Positions 25,045 through 33,128 of a stretch of DNA of 64,000 bases are shown in pieces. The notes under the pieces are model-generated. The model was not told where the DNA came from and searched no databases. It worked only from the letters and a program-made list of their open reading frames with translations. This stretch comes from Pseudoxanthomonas sp. (GTDB taxonomy: Bacteria; Pseudomonadota; Gammaproteobacteria; Xanthomonadales; Xanthomonadaceae), in the NCBI RefSeq assembly GCF_027498035.1, contig NZ_CP114978.1:3162001-3226000 (forward strand). Reading direction: 5' to 3'. Made by a program: the position numbers and the translations under genes. Every line of letters begins with the position of its first letter. The stretch's first letter is position 1.

Positions 25045-25731
25045 ATGACCGTCCTGCGCTTTGAAAACGTCAGCAAGCAGTATCCCGGTGGCCACGAGGC
25101 CCTGTCCGATGTGAGCTTCGAGGTGGCCGAAGGCGAGATGCTGTTCGTCACCGGCCACTCAGGTGCCGGCAAGAGCACGCTGCTGAAACTCATCCACCTG
25201 AGCGAGCGTCCCACGCGTGGCGCGGTGCTGCTCGGCGGGCGAAACCTGCTCAAGGTGCGTGGCGGCAACGTCGCCCTGCATCGTCGCCATGTCGGCGCGG
25301 TCTACCAGGACCATCGCCTGCTGACCGACCGCACCGTGGCCGAGAACGTGGCCCTGCCGCTGATCCTGCGCGGCGAGCGTCGCGGCGACATCGGCAAGCG
25401 CGTGCGCGAGGTGCTGACCCGGCTGGGCCTGGGTCACCGCGAACGCGCGCTGCCGACCCAGCTTTCGGCCGGCGAACAGCAGCGCGTGGGCATCGCCCGG
25501 GCGATCGTGTCCGAACCGCAGCTGCTGGTGGCCGATGAACCCACTGGCAACCTGGACCCGACCCTGGCCGCGGAGATCATGTCGCTGTTCGCCTCCATGC
25601 CCGAGCGCGGCACCTCGGTGCTGGTGGTCAGCCACGACCTTGGCCTGATCAAGCGCATGCGCAAGCGCGCGCTGATCCTGGATCATGGCCGGCTGATGGA
25701 TGACATCTCGCCCGACGACCTGGCGGACTGA
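25045..25731 (+). CDS. ftsE: Cell division ATP-binding protein FtsE
   Basis: A 228-residue ABC ATPase. Walker A GHSGAGKST (37-45), signature LSAGEQQR, Walker B LLVADEP and the switch histidine (VVSHD) are intact, and FtsE-typical features (TVLRFENVSKQYPGG, VGAVYQDHRLL) are clear. With FtsX it forms an inner-membrane complex at the septum that activates peptidoglycan hydrolases. ATG at 25045 gives the standard length. ftsX follows after 37 bases. Confidence 0.95.
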   Translation: MTVLRFENVSKQYPGGHEALSDVSFEVAEGEMLFVTGHSGAGKSTLLKLIHLSERPTRGAVLLGGRNLLKVRGGNVALHRRHVGAVYQDHRLLTDRTVAENVALPLILRGERRGDIGKRVREVLTRLGLGHRERALPTQLSAGEQQRVGIARAIVSEPQLLVADEPTGNLDPTLAAEIMSLFASMPERGTSVLVVSHDLGLIKRMRKRALILDHGRLMDDISPDDLAD

Positions 25732-25768
25732 GGCCAATGAACGACGCAATGCACCCGGTGGCACGCGC

Positions 25769-26737
25769 ATGAGCGAGCCGACGCCGAATCCAAAAATCGA
25801 AACCAACCGTCCGGCCCCCGGCCCGCGTTCGGGACTGGGCATCTGGCTGGACCAGCATCTCTACAGTTTCGTTTCCAGCCTGGGCCGCGCGCTGCGCCGG
25901 CCGTGGTCGACGGCGCTGACCATCGGGGTGATGGCGGTGGCCTTCGCCCTGCCGCTGGGGCTGTGGCTGGCGCTGGGCAACGTGCAGCACTTCGCCGGCA
26001 ACGTGCAGGCCTCGCGTCAGGTGGATATGTTCCTGAAGCTGGACACCTCGGCCGAGCGCGCCAGGGCGCTGGCCGACGAGGTCCGCGGCCGCAGCGACGT
26101 GGCCAGCGTCGAACTGCGCACGCCCGAACAAGGCCTGGCCGACTTCCGCAAGCTCAGCGGGCTGGATGCAGCCATCGACGCGCTGGACGACAACCCGCTG
26201 CCAGCGCAGCTGATCGTGATCCCCAGCGGCGATGACGCCGCGCTGGCGGCTGCGTTGCAACAGCTGCCGGAAGCCGACGTGGTCCAGCACGATGCCGTCT
26301 GGCGCCAGCGCCTGGATGGCTGGCTGCAGTTCGGCACGCGCCTGGCCTGGGTGCTGGCGGCGTTGTTCGGACTGGGCGCGTTGCTGGTGGTAGGCAACAC
26401 CGTGCGCCTGGACATCCAGTCGCGGCGCGAGGAAATCGGCGTGCTGCAGCTGCTGGGTGCGACCGATGGCTTCATCCGTCGGCCTTTCATCTACCTGGGC
26501 GCCTGGTACGGCCTGGGCGCGGGCGTGCTGGCGCTGGCCCTGGTGCTGGGCGCCGGCATCGCCCTGCGTGCGCCGCTGGACGCGCTGGCCCGCAGCTATG
26601 GCAGCAGTTTCGCGCTGGACGGGCTGGACCCGGCGCGCGCCGGGCTGGTATTAGTGGCGGCCTTGATCATTGGCTGGCTGGGGGCCTGGTGGGTGACCGG
26701 TCACTTCCTGCGCCAGACGCGCCCGACCGACACCTGA
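25769..26737 (+). CDS. ftsX: Cell division protein FtsX
   Basis: A 322-residue membrane protein with the FtsX layout: a cytosolic N-terminus, a first helix (ALTIGVMAVAFALPLGLWLALG), a periplasmic loop of about 110 residues, then three helices (LAWVLAALFGLGALLVVGNTV, LGAWYGLGAGVLALALVLGAG and GLVLVAALIIGWLGAWWV). The conserved RREEIGVLQLLGATDGFIRRPF coupling segment is present. FtsX carries the FtsE signal to periplasmic amidase activators. ATG 25769 is chosen for family length; the ORF is open for 23 codons upstream. No rpoH gene follows, unlike in enterobacteria. Confidence 0.94.
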   Translation: MSEPTPNPKIETNRPAPGPRSGLGIWLDQHLYSFVSSLGRALRRPWSTALTIGVMAVAFALPLGLWLALGNVQHFAGNVQASRQVDMFLKLDTSAERARALADEVRGRSDVASVELRTPEQGLADFRKLSGLDAAIDALDDNPLPAQLIVIPSGDDAALAAALQQLPEADVVQHDAVWRQRLDGWLQFGTRLAWVLAALFGLGALLVVGNTVRLDIQSRREEIGVLQLLGATDGFIRRPFIYLGAWYGLGAGVLALALVLGAGIALRAPLDALARSYGSSFALDGLDPARAGLVLVAALIIGWLGAWWVTGHFLRQTRPTDT

Positions 26738-26752
26738 CCTCTTCGGGCCCCC

Positions 26753-27595
26753 ATGCCTCCACAAGACCTGCAGCACCTGATCAGCGAAACGCCACGCGTG
26801 ATGGTGGTCGATGGCTCGAAGATGGTGCGCAAGCTCATTACCGACGTGCTCAGGCGCGACCTGCCGCAGGTCGAGGTGGTTGGTTGCGCGACCCTGGTCG
26901 AGGCGCGCCAGGCATTGGTTGAAGGCCCGGTGGACCTGGTGACCACTGCGCTGTCGCTCAAGGACGGCACCGGGTTGGAAGTGGCCCGTGCGGTGCGCGA
27001 GTCCGCAGGCCAGGCCTATGTGCCGGTGATCGTGGTCTCCGGTGAGGCCCAGGCGCACCTGGAAGAGCGCCGCTTCACTGAATTCGTCACCGACTATTTC
27101 GACAAGGCGCTGGGCCACGAGGCCCTGGCCGCCTTCATCCATGGCTATGTGCAGCCGGAATCGGTGCCCGGCGCCACCGTGCTGTACGTGGAGGACAGCC
27201 GCGTGGTGGCCGAGACCACCAAGCGCATGCTGGAACGCCACGACCTGAAGGTGGTGCACGTCCTGCGTGCCGAAGACGCCTTCGCCCTGCTCACCGCCGA
27301 ATCGCTGGGCATGTCCACGCACCGCTTCGACGTGGTCCTGACTGACGTGACCCTGAAGGGTGAGCTGAGTGGCGTGGATATCGTGCAGCGCGTGCGCGTG
27401 GATTTCGCCTATGGCAAGCGGCGCCTGCCGATCCTGGTGATGACCGGCGACAGCAATCGCGACAACCAGGCCGAACTGCTGCAGCTTGGCGCCAACGACC
27501 TGGTGCTCAAGCCGATCGAAGAACGCCTGCTGGTGACCAAGGTGCTGTTCCAGCTGCGCCTGGCGCGCATGGCCGGCCCGCGGCAGGACGACTAG
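26753..27595 (+). CDS. Double-receiver response regulator, first receiver degenerate
   Basis: A 280-residue protein with two CheY-like receiver domains and no output domain. In the first domain (about 14-130) the phospho-acceptor aspartate is replaced: the strand reads VDLVTTALSLKDG, with Ala66 where Asp is expected. The second domain (about 140-270) keeps the acidic pocket (VEDSR), Asp198 in VVLTDVTLKG and the lysine of VLKPIEE. It can therefore probably be phosphorylated only once. No histidine kinase lies nearby, so the cognate kinase and target are unknown. It begins 16 bases after ftsX and may be co-transcribed with it. Confidence 0.88.
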   Translation: MPPQDLQHLISETPRVMVVDGSKMVRKLITDVLRRDLPQVEVVGCATLVEARQALVEGPVDLVTTALSLKDGTGLEVARAVRESAGQAYVPVIVVSGEAQAHLEERRFTEFVTDYFDKALGHEALAAFIHGYVQPESVPGATVLYVEDSRVVAETTKRMLERHDLKVVHVLRAEDAFALLTAESLGMSTHRFDVVLTDVTLKGELSGVDIVQRVRVDFAYGKRRLPILVMTGDSNRDNQAELLQLGANDLVLKPIEERLLVTKVLFQLRLARMAGPRQDD

Positions 27596-27604
27596 GACAA
27601 CACC

Positions 27605-27967
27605 GTGGACGATGTGATTTTCATTGATGGCCTGCAGGTGCAGGCGCTGATCGGTGTTTACGATTTCGAGCGGGACGCGACCCAGCCGCTGGTGTTCGAC
27701 GTGGAGATGACCGTCGATACGCGTGGCGCCGGTGGCAGCGATGCGTTGGCCGACACCGTGGATTACGCGGTGGTCGCGCAGGTCATTGAATCGATCTGTG
27801 CGCAGTCAGGGTTTGCCCTGGTCGAAGCGCTGGCCGAGACGATCGCCGCACAGCTGCTGCGGAATTTCCCGATCCAGACCGTGAAACTGCGCGTGACCAA
27901 GCCGCAGGCGGTGCCCGCCGCGCGCGGCGTGGGTGTGTGCATCGTGCGTCGGCGGGGCGCGGCGTGA
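27605..27967 (+). CDS. folB: Dihydroneopterin aldolase
   Basis: A 120-residue FolB. The catalytic pair is visible as Glu22 (GVYDFERD) and Lys99 (LRVTKP), and the LEALAETIAxxL segment is conserved. It cleaves 7,8-dihydroneopterin to 6-hydroxymethyl-7,8-dihydropterin and glycolaldehyde in folate synthesis. GTG at 27605 is the start, 9 bases after the regulator gene. The stop overlaps the GTG of the HPPK-like gene (GTGA), so the two folate steps are translationally coupled. Confidence 0.93.
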   Translation: MDDVIFIDGLQVQALIGVYDFERDATQPLVFDVEMTVDTRGAGGSDALADTVDYAVVAQVIESICAQSGFALVEALAETIAAQLLRNFPIQTVKLRVTKPQAVPAARGVGVCIVRRRGAA

Positions 27968-28371
27968 GCACCCACCGCTACGTGCTGCTGCTGGGCAGCA
28001 GCCTGGCCTCGCCACAGGTCCTGCAGCTGGCGCGTGAGCAGCTGTCCACGCATGGATTGGTGGAGGCGGTATCGCGCTGCGTGGAAGGGCCCAGCGTCAG
28101 TACCGACGATGGCCGGCGTTTCCATAACCAGGCACTGGTCCTGGCCACCGGCCTGGCCAACGATGCGCTGCTGCCCTCGTTGAAGCTGATCGAAGCCGAT
28201 CTTGGTCGCGTGCCCGGTGAGCGGCAGTGCGTGATCGACATCGACCTGGCCTGCGAATGCGATGCGCACGGCATCGTGCTGTGGCGTGACGATGCCAAGC
28301 TGGCCCATCCGCTGTTCGTCAGCCTGATGCAGGACGTGCTGGACCAGCTGCGCGGGACGAAACTGGCCTGA
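27964..28371 (+). CDS. HPPK-like pyrophosphokinase (short FolK-type)
   Basis: A 135-residue protein starting with GTG at 27964. It keeps HPPK landmarks: LLLGSSLASP near the N-terminus, FHNQALVLAT, LKLIEADLGR and the magnesium-binding DIDLA (matching DLDLMLF). It is about 25 residues shorter than E. coli FolK (around 160), and the middle loop and C-terminal strand are reduced. It would transfer pyrophosphate from ATP to 6-hydroxymethyl-dihydropterin, the step after FolB, which fits its position. Because it is short it could also be a remnant or regulator; a standard FolK elsewhere would argue for the latter. Confidence 0.8.
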   Translation: MSTHRYVLLLGSSLASPQVLQLAREQLSTHGLVEAVSRCVEGPSVSTDDGRRFHNQALVLATGLANDALLPSLKLIEADLGRVPGERQCVIDIDLACECDAHGIVLWRDDAKLAHPLFVSLMQDVLDQLRGTKLA

Positions 28372-28486
28372 TCGATTGCGTCGCGCTGGGGACATCGGCG
28401 TCGTTGATGGCATCACTGCGTCGGGCGCAAGCCGCTCCTACGAAGCATCGTGTGCGAATAGGCGCTCGCGCACCTCCGCGCAAGCC

Positions 28487-28560
28487 GTAGGTCGGGGCCA
28501 CGCCCCCCGACGGATCGTTCAATCCGCTGGACACACGTCGGCCGCGTAAGGCCGACCTAC
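28487..28560. repeat. Pair of inverted GTAG-type REP palindromes (REPIN-like)
   Basis: Two palindromes facing each other in the gap between the HPPK-like gene and the pteridine reductase gene. The first is GTAG followed by GTCGGGG...CCCCGAC (28487-28511); the second is GTCGGCC...GGCCGAC followed by CTAC (28537-28560), the reverse orientation. GTAG next to a stem is the signature of REP elements of Stenotrophomonas/Xanthomonas, which are mobilised by RayT-type transposases; none is in the window. The pair may act as a bidirectional terminator for the convergent genes. Confidence 0.7.
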
Positions 28561-28640
28561 CGCTCTACAAGGAGGCCGCTACGAGATTTGAGGAGACAGT
28601 TGCTCCTACTAGGGTGCCCACGTTCAACGAGCCTGGGTCT

Positions 28641-29381
28641 TTAGACGAACACCGAGCGGCCGCCATCGATGGCGATGATCTGGCCGTTGACGTAGGCATT
28701 GCCATCCAGCAGCCAGCGCACGGCCGAGACGATGTCGTCGGGCGAGCCCTGGCGCTGCAGCGGCACGCGTTCGCGCAGCACGCTTTCGGTTTCGGCCTTG
28801 ACCGGATTTTCCGACCACAAGATGTTGCCCGGCGCGATGGCGTTGACGCGCACGTGCGGGCCGAGCTCGCGCGCCAGTGACTGGGTCATCATCACCAGCG
28901 CGGCCTTGGCCATGCAGTACACGGTGTGCTCGGGCAGCGGCCGCTGGGCATAGATGTCGGCGATGCTGACGATGGCCCCACCACTGTCTTTCAGGTGCGG
29001 CGCGGCCGCCTGCGACAGGAAGAACGGCGCGCGTGCATTGGAGGCGAACAGCGCGTCCCACTGCGCTGGCGTGGCCGTGCCCACCGGCGTGGCGTAGTAG
29101 GCCGAAGCGTTATTGACCAGGGCATCGAGCCGGCCGAAGCGTTCGACGGTGCGCGACACCAGCAGCGGCAGTTGTCCGACATCGGCCAGCTCGGCCTGCA
29201 GCACCAGCGTGCTGCCCGGGCGCACGGCCTCCAGTTCGGCGGCCAGTGCTTCCATCTCCGCGACCGAGCCACGGTAGTGCAGGGCCAGCGCATAGCCATC
29301 GGCGTGCAGGGCGCGTGCGATGGCCGCGCCGATCCGCTTGGCTGCACCGGTGACCAGGGCGACGCGGGGAAGATCGGACAT
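28641..29381 (-). CDS. Pteridine reductase (short-chain dehydrogenase)
   Basis: A 246-residue SDR. The cofactor loop TGAAKRIG (11-18) carries the Arg that marks pteridine reductases. The catalytic set is Asp142 in place of the usual Ser, with Tyr155 and Lys159 (YCMAK), the spacing found in PTR1 (Asp, 13 residues, Tyr, 4 residues, Lys). It should reduce dihydrobiopterin or dihydrofolate-type pterins with NADPH. It is convergent with the folB pair, forming a pterin/folate group. ATG at 29381 is used; its divergent neighbour is the ATP-grasp gene. Confidence 0.9.
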   Translation of the reverse strand: MSDLPRVALVTGAAKRIGAAIARALHADGYALALHYRGSVAEMEALAAELEAVRPGSTLVLQAELADVGQLPLLVSRTVERFGRLDALVNNASAYYATPVGTATPAQWDALFASNARAPFFLSQAAAPHLKDSGGAIVSIADIYAQRPLPEHTVYCMAKAALVMMTQSLARELGPHVRVNAIAPGNILWSENPVKAETESVLRERVPLQRQGSPDDIVSAVRWLLDGNAYVNGQIIAIDGGRSVFV

Positions 29382-29585
29382 GGGAGAAGGCACCGGGAAA
29401 GATGGCGCGATTGTGGCATCCCGGTGCGTCAGCGCCTGCAAAGGCGCATGAATCTGCACCATCGCGGCGCATGCGCATCGCATTCCGTCGATTGCTTGAC
29501 GCCCGTCGTGGTTTGCGGGCATGTTGCCTGACATCCCCTTCCGCACCGCTTTCCGCTGGCTGCAAGGGTCAACGGATCGGAGCGA

Positions 29586-31034
29586 ATGGACTGGGAGAAA
29601 TACCGGAGTTCCACGTTTGACGAACTGATCCAGGCCGACGGCCAGGCGCGACCCGCGGCGCGTCGCCTGGTCGAATATCTCGGCGGCCTGTCCGGCCGCG
29701 AGATCGCAGAGCGCCAGGTTGCCGCCGACGTCGTCGCCCGGGTCATGGGCATCACCTTCACCGTGTATTCGGATGGCCGCAACGTCGACCGCACGCTGCC
29801 GTTCGACCTGATCCCGCGCGTGATCCCACGCAAGGAGTGGGAAGTCACCGAAGCCGGCCTCAAGCAGCGCATGCGCGCGCTGAACCTGTTCATCGGCGAC
29901 ATCTACGGCAAGCAGCAGATCGTCAAGGACAAGGTATTCCCGGCGATGCTGCTCAAGGATTCGGTCAACTTCCGGCCGCAGTGCGTGGGCATCACCCCAC
30001 CGTTGGGCGTGTGGGCGCACATCTGCGGCTCGGACCTGGTCCGCGATGGCGACGGCACGCTGTACGCGCTGGAGGACAACCTGCGCATCCCGTCCGGCGT
30101 GAGCTACATGCTGGAGAACCGCATGGTGGCCAAGCGCGTGTTCCCCGAGCTGTTCGAGACCAGCTCGATCCTGCCGGTGGACGAATACCCCAGCCAGCTC
30201 TACGACACCCTGGCCGCGCTGTCGCCGCGTCCGGGGGATGCGCCGGTGATCGCGCTGCTGACGCCGGGCGTGTTCAACAGCGCGTATTTCGAGCATGCGT
30301 ACCTGGCGCAGTCGATGGGCATCGAACTGGTCGAAGGGCCTGACCTGTTCGTCGCCGACGACGACTGCACCTACATGCGCACCGTGTACGGCCCGCAGCG
30401 GGTGGATGTGATCTATCGGCGCGTCGATGACCTGTTCATCGATCCGGAAGTATTCCATCCCGATTCGATGCTCGGCGTGCCAGGCCTGATCCGCAGCTGG
30501 CGCGCCGGCAAGGTGGCGCTGGCCAATGCGCCGGGCGCGGGCGTGGCCGATGACAAGGTCGTGTTCGCCTACGTGCCCAAGATGATCAAGTACTACCTGG
30601 GCGAGGACGCGATCCTGCCCAACGTGCCCAGTTTCCTGTGCCACGACGACAAGGACCTCAAGCACGTGCTGGCCAACCTGGACAAGCTGGTGGTCAAGCC
30701 GGCCAACGAATCGGGCGGCTACGGCATGTTGATCGGCCCGCGCGCCAGCAAGGCCGAGATCGAGAAATTCCGCGGCCTGATCCAGGCCGATCCACGCAAC
30801 TACATGGCCCAGCCGACCTTGAACCTGTCCACCGCGCCGATCGTCACCGACGAAGGTCCCTCGCCGCGCCACCTGGACCTGCGGCCTTTCATCCTGTCGC
30901 GCGAGGACACCTACGTCACCACAGGAGGCCTGACCCGCGTGGCGATGACCGAAGGCTCGCTGGTGGTCAATTCCTCGCAGGGCGGCGGCGCCAAGGACAC
31001 CTGGGTGGTCGACACCGACGAGGACACGCTCTGA
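29586..31034 (+). CDS. Circularly permuted ATP-grasp protein (DUF404/407)
   Basis: A 482-residue protein of the circularly permuted type 2 ATP-grasp family: the early VMGITFTVYSDG and FDLIPRVIP, then the lysine-rich LDKLVVKPANESGGYGMLIGP strand-loop, and DLRPFILS. These enzymes probably make an amide or ester bond with ATP; the substrate is unknown. They occur with alpha-E and Anbu genes in a conserved locus proposed to make and handle a small peptide tag. The stop overlaps the alpha-E start by one base (TGATG). Confidence 0.92.
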   Translation: MDWEKYRSSTFDELIQADGQARPAARRLVEYLGGLSGREIAERQVAADVVARVMGITFTVYSDGRNVDRTLPFDLIPRVIPRKEWEVTEAGLKQRMRALNLFIGDIYGKQQIVKDKVFPAMLLKDSVNFRPQCVGITPPLGVWAHICGSDLVRDGDGTLYALEDNLRIPSGVSYMLENRMVAKRVFPELFETSSILPVDEYPSQLYDTLAALSPRPGDAPVIALLTPGVFNSAYFEHAYLAQSMGIELVEGPDLFVADDDCTYMRTVYGPQRVDVIYRRVDDLFIDPEVFHPDSMLGVPGLIRSWRAGKVALANAPGAGVADDKVVFAYVPKMIKYYLGEDAILPNVPSFLCHDDKDLKHVLANLDKLVVKPANESGGYGMLIGPRASKAEIEKFRGLIQADPRNYMAQPTLNLSTAPIVTDEGPSPRHLDLRPFILSREDTYVTTGGLTRVAMTEGSLVVNSSQGGGAKDTWVVDTDEDTL

Positions 31035-31975
31035 TGCTCTCGCGCGTCGCAGACAATCTCTACTGGTTCAGCCGCTACATCCGCCGCGCGGAAAACACCG
31101 CACGCCTGGTCGGCGTGGGCAGCATGCTGCAGCTGGACCTGCCGCGCTCGGTGCGCTTCACCTGGCGGCCCATGATCGACACGGTGGGTTCGGGCGAGGT
31201 TTTCACCGCGCTGCATCCTGATGCCGGCCTCGATGTGGCCGATGCCGAGGTGGTGCGCTTCCTGCTGCTGGACGAGAACAATCCGTCCTCGCTGACCGTG
31301 TCGATCACCGGTGCGCGCGAGATCCTGCGCAGCATCCGCGACACGCTGCCGCAGGACGTGTGGGAAGCGGTCAACGACCTGCACCTGTATGTGGCCGCCA
31401 GTGGCGACCGCGCGCTGCAGCGTCGTTACCGGCTGGAGTTCATCACCCGCATCGTCGATGGCTGCCTCAAGGTGTCCGGCCTGCTGTCGGCGAATGTGAG
31501 CCGCGACATCGGCTATCAGTTCCTGCGTCTGGGCACCGGCATCGAACAGGCCGACATGACCACGCGCATCATCGATGCCGGTGCCTCGGGACTGATCACG
31601 CCACGAAGCGAGGAAGACCGCGAGGCCTTCCGCAACATGCAGTGGATGGCGGTGCTGCGTTCACTGGCGGCCTACCAGATGTATCGCCGCCACATCCGCC
31701 AGCGCGTCACCGGTGAGCATGCATTGCGTTTCCTGCTGCAGAACACCGAATTCCCGCGCAGCGTGCAGTTCTGCCTGACCCGCGCCCAGCAGGTGCTGCC
31801 GACCATGCCGCCACGAGTGGGCGTGGATCGCCATCTCAACCGGGTGGTGGGTATGATCCGCAATGCCGATCCAGTGTGGCTGGCGGCGCAGAACCCGGCC
31901 GCCTTCATGGATGAGATTCAGGTCCACCTGAGCAGCCTGCACAACGCCATCGTCGAAGGGTATTTCTACAACTGA
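31034..31975 (+). CDS. Alpha-E domain protein
   Basis: A 313-residue all-helical protein of the alpha-E family, with the conserved MLSRVADNLYWFSRYIRRAENTAR start, LLLDENNPSSL and the C-terminal SLHNAIVEGYFYN. Its biochemical function is unknown; it always travels with the permuted ATP-grasp gene and often with a transglutaminase and Anbu. It is translated with the ATP-grasp gene through a one-base TGATG overlap. A 116-base inverted repeat lies just after its stop. Confidence 0.92.
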   Translation: MLSRVADNLYWFSRYIRRAENTARLVGVGSMLQLDLPRSVRFTWRPMIDTVGSGEVFTALHPDAGLDVADAEVVRFLLLDENNPSSLTVSITGAREILRSIRDTLPQDVWEAVNDLHLYVAASGDRALQRRYRLEFITRIVDGCLKVSGLLSANVSRDIGYQFLRLGTGIEQADMTTRIIDAGASGLITPRSEEDREAFRNMQWMAVLRSLAAYQMYRRHIRQRVTGEHALRFLLQNTEFPRSVQFCLTRAQQVLPTMPPRVGVDRHLNRVVGMIRNADPVWLAAQNPAAFMDEIQVHLSSLHNAIVEGYFYN

Positions 31976-31997
31976 CCGCTGCGTTGCTTCGGGTGTG

Positions 31998-32113
31998 TGT
32001 AGAGCGGAGCTTGTGGCGATCCCATCTTGGGGACTCCGCTGGGGTCTTTCCCACGCTCTGACCGAAGAGCAGCGGAGCCCCCAAGATGGGACTGCCACAA
32101 GCTCCACTCTACA
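31998..32113. repeat. 116-base inverted repeat between alpha-E and anbu
   Basis: Two 44-base arms (31998-32041 and 32070-32113) are near-exact reverse complements; I count about 4 mismatches. The arms contain TGTAGAG, GGAGCTTGTGGC and TCCCATCTTGGGG and flank a 28-base loop. The outer ends are TGTAGAG/CTCTACA. It looks like a MITE or large REPIN-type element, and it sits exactly where two convergent genes meet, so it may also end transcription from both sides. Confidence 0.85.
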
Positions 32114-32140
32114 AGGGGTATCTGCGCAAAAAAGCAGTAG

Positions 32141-32980
32141 CTACTGCTGCCCTGCGTCGTCGCCTGGATCCTGGCGCGAGGCGATCCGGCGCGGTGGTGC
32201 CACCACCTGGCGGGCCGGCGGCTCGTCGGCATCGTCGCCTTCGCGCGCCGGTTCCCACGGGAAGCGCGGCAGGGTGCGTACCGCGTTTTCCAGCTTGCGC
32301 GACCAGGTGTCGTGGATTTCCGCATACAGCGGGGTGTCGCCTTCCAGGCGCATCTGCTGGGTGACCTTGAGGTCGCCGGCACGGATCAGTGCCATGTCCA
32401 ACGGCATGCCCACCGACAGGTTGGAGCGGATGGTCGAATCCAGCGACACCAGCGCGCAGCGTGCCGCGTCTTCCAGGGTGGTGCCCGGGCGCAGGATGCG
32501 GTCCAGGATCGGCTTGCCGTACTTGGATTCGCCGATCTGCAGGTACGGGGTTTCCGGCGAAGTGGCGATGCAGTTGCCCAGTGGATAGACCATGTACAGG
32601 CCGGGGCGTTCGCCGGCGATCTGGCCGCCCAGCACCAGGGTGGACTGCACGCTGACGCCGCTCTGCTGGGCCTGGTCGTTGACCGCCGACTGGCTGGCCA
32701 CCAGCACCTCGCCCACATATTCGGCCACCTCGAACAGGTGCTTGAAGGTGCGCAGGCTGCGGGCACAGGACGGATCGTCCGCATCGCGCTTGAGCCGCGA
32801 CATGGTCAGCTGGGTGGTGGCCAGATTGCCTGCGGACAGGATCACGAACACCCGGTCGCCCGGGTACTCGAAGATGTGCATCTTGCGATAGACGCGCACG
32901 TCGTCGAACGAGGCGCTGGTCCGGGTATCCGCGGCGAAGACCAGGCCTTCGTCCACTTCGATGCCGACGCAATAAGTCAT
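32141..32980 (-). CDS. Anbu proteasome-like protease
   Basis: A 279-residue protein of the Anbu (ancestral beta subunit) group of the 20S proteasome family. The N-terminal MTYCVGIEVDEGLVFAADTR, with Thr2 as nucleophile after Met removal, Asp18 and Lys33 (YRKMHIFE), follows the proteasome triad Thr1/Asp17/Lys33. SAGNLATTQ is an Anbu signature. It forms an oligomeric intracellular peptidase in other bacteria. The gene is convergent with the ATP-grasp/alpha-E pair, and no transglutaminase gene is seen nearby, so the locus is incomplete or rearranged here. A charged C-terminal tail of about 40 residues extends beyond the core. Confidence 0.92.
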   Translation of the reverse strand: MTYCVGIEVDEGLVFAADTRTSASFDDVRVYRKMHIFEYPGDRVFVILSAGNLATTQLTMSRLKRDADDPSCARSLRTFKHLFEVAEYVGEVLVASQSAVNDQAQQSGVSVQSTLVLGGQIAGERPGLYMVYPLGNCIATSPETPYLQIGESKYGKPILDRILRPGTTLEDAARCALVSLDSTIRSNLSVGMPLDMALIRAGDLKVTQQMRLEGDTPLYAEIHDTWSRKLENAVRTLPRFPWEPAREGDDADEPPARQVVAPPRRIASRQDPGDDAGQQ

Positions 32981-33128
32981 GTCACAACCGGGGAAGAGTG
33001 CAACACGATCATAGGGGCGGCCCCCGGTGCTGGCTAGGCCTGCCGGGACGGAATTCCGCCCGGATCTCGGCGGCGTGGCCACCGGGTGCCGCGTAACATG
33101 GCCTCCTTTGCCGCCATACGCTTGCCCG

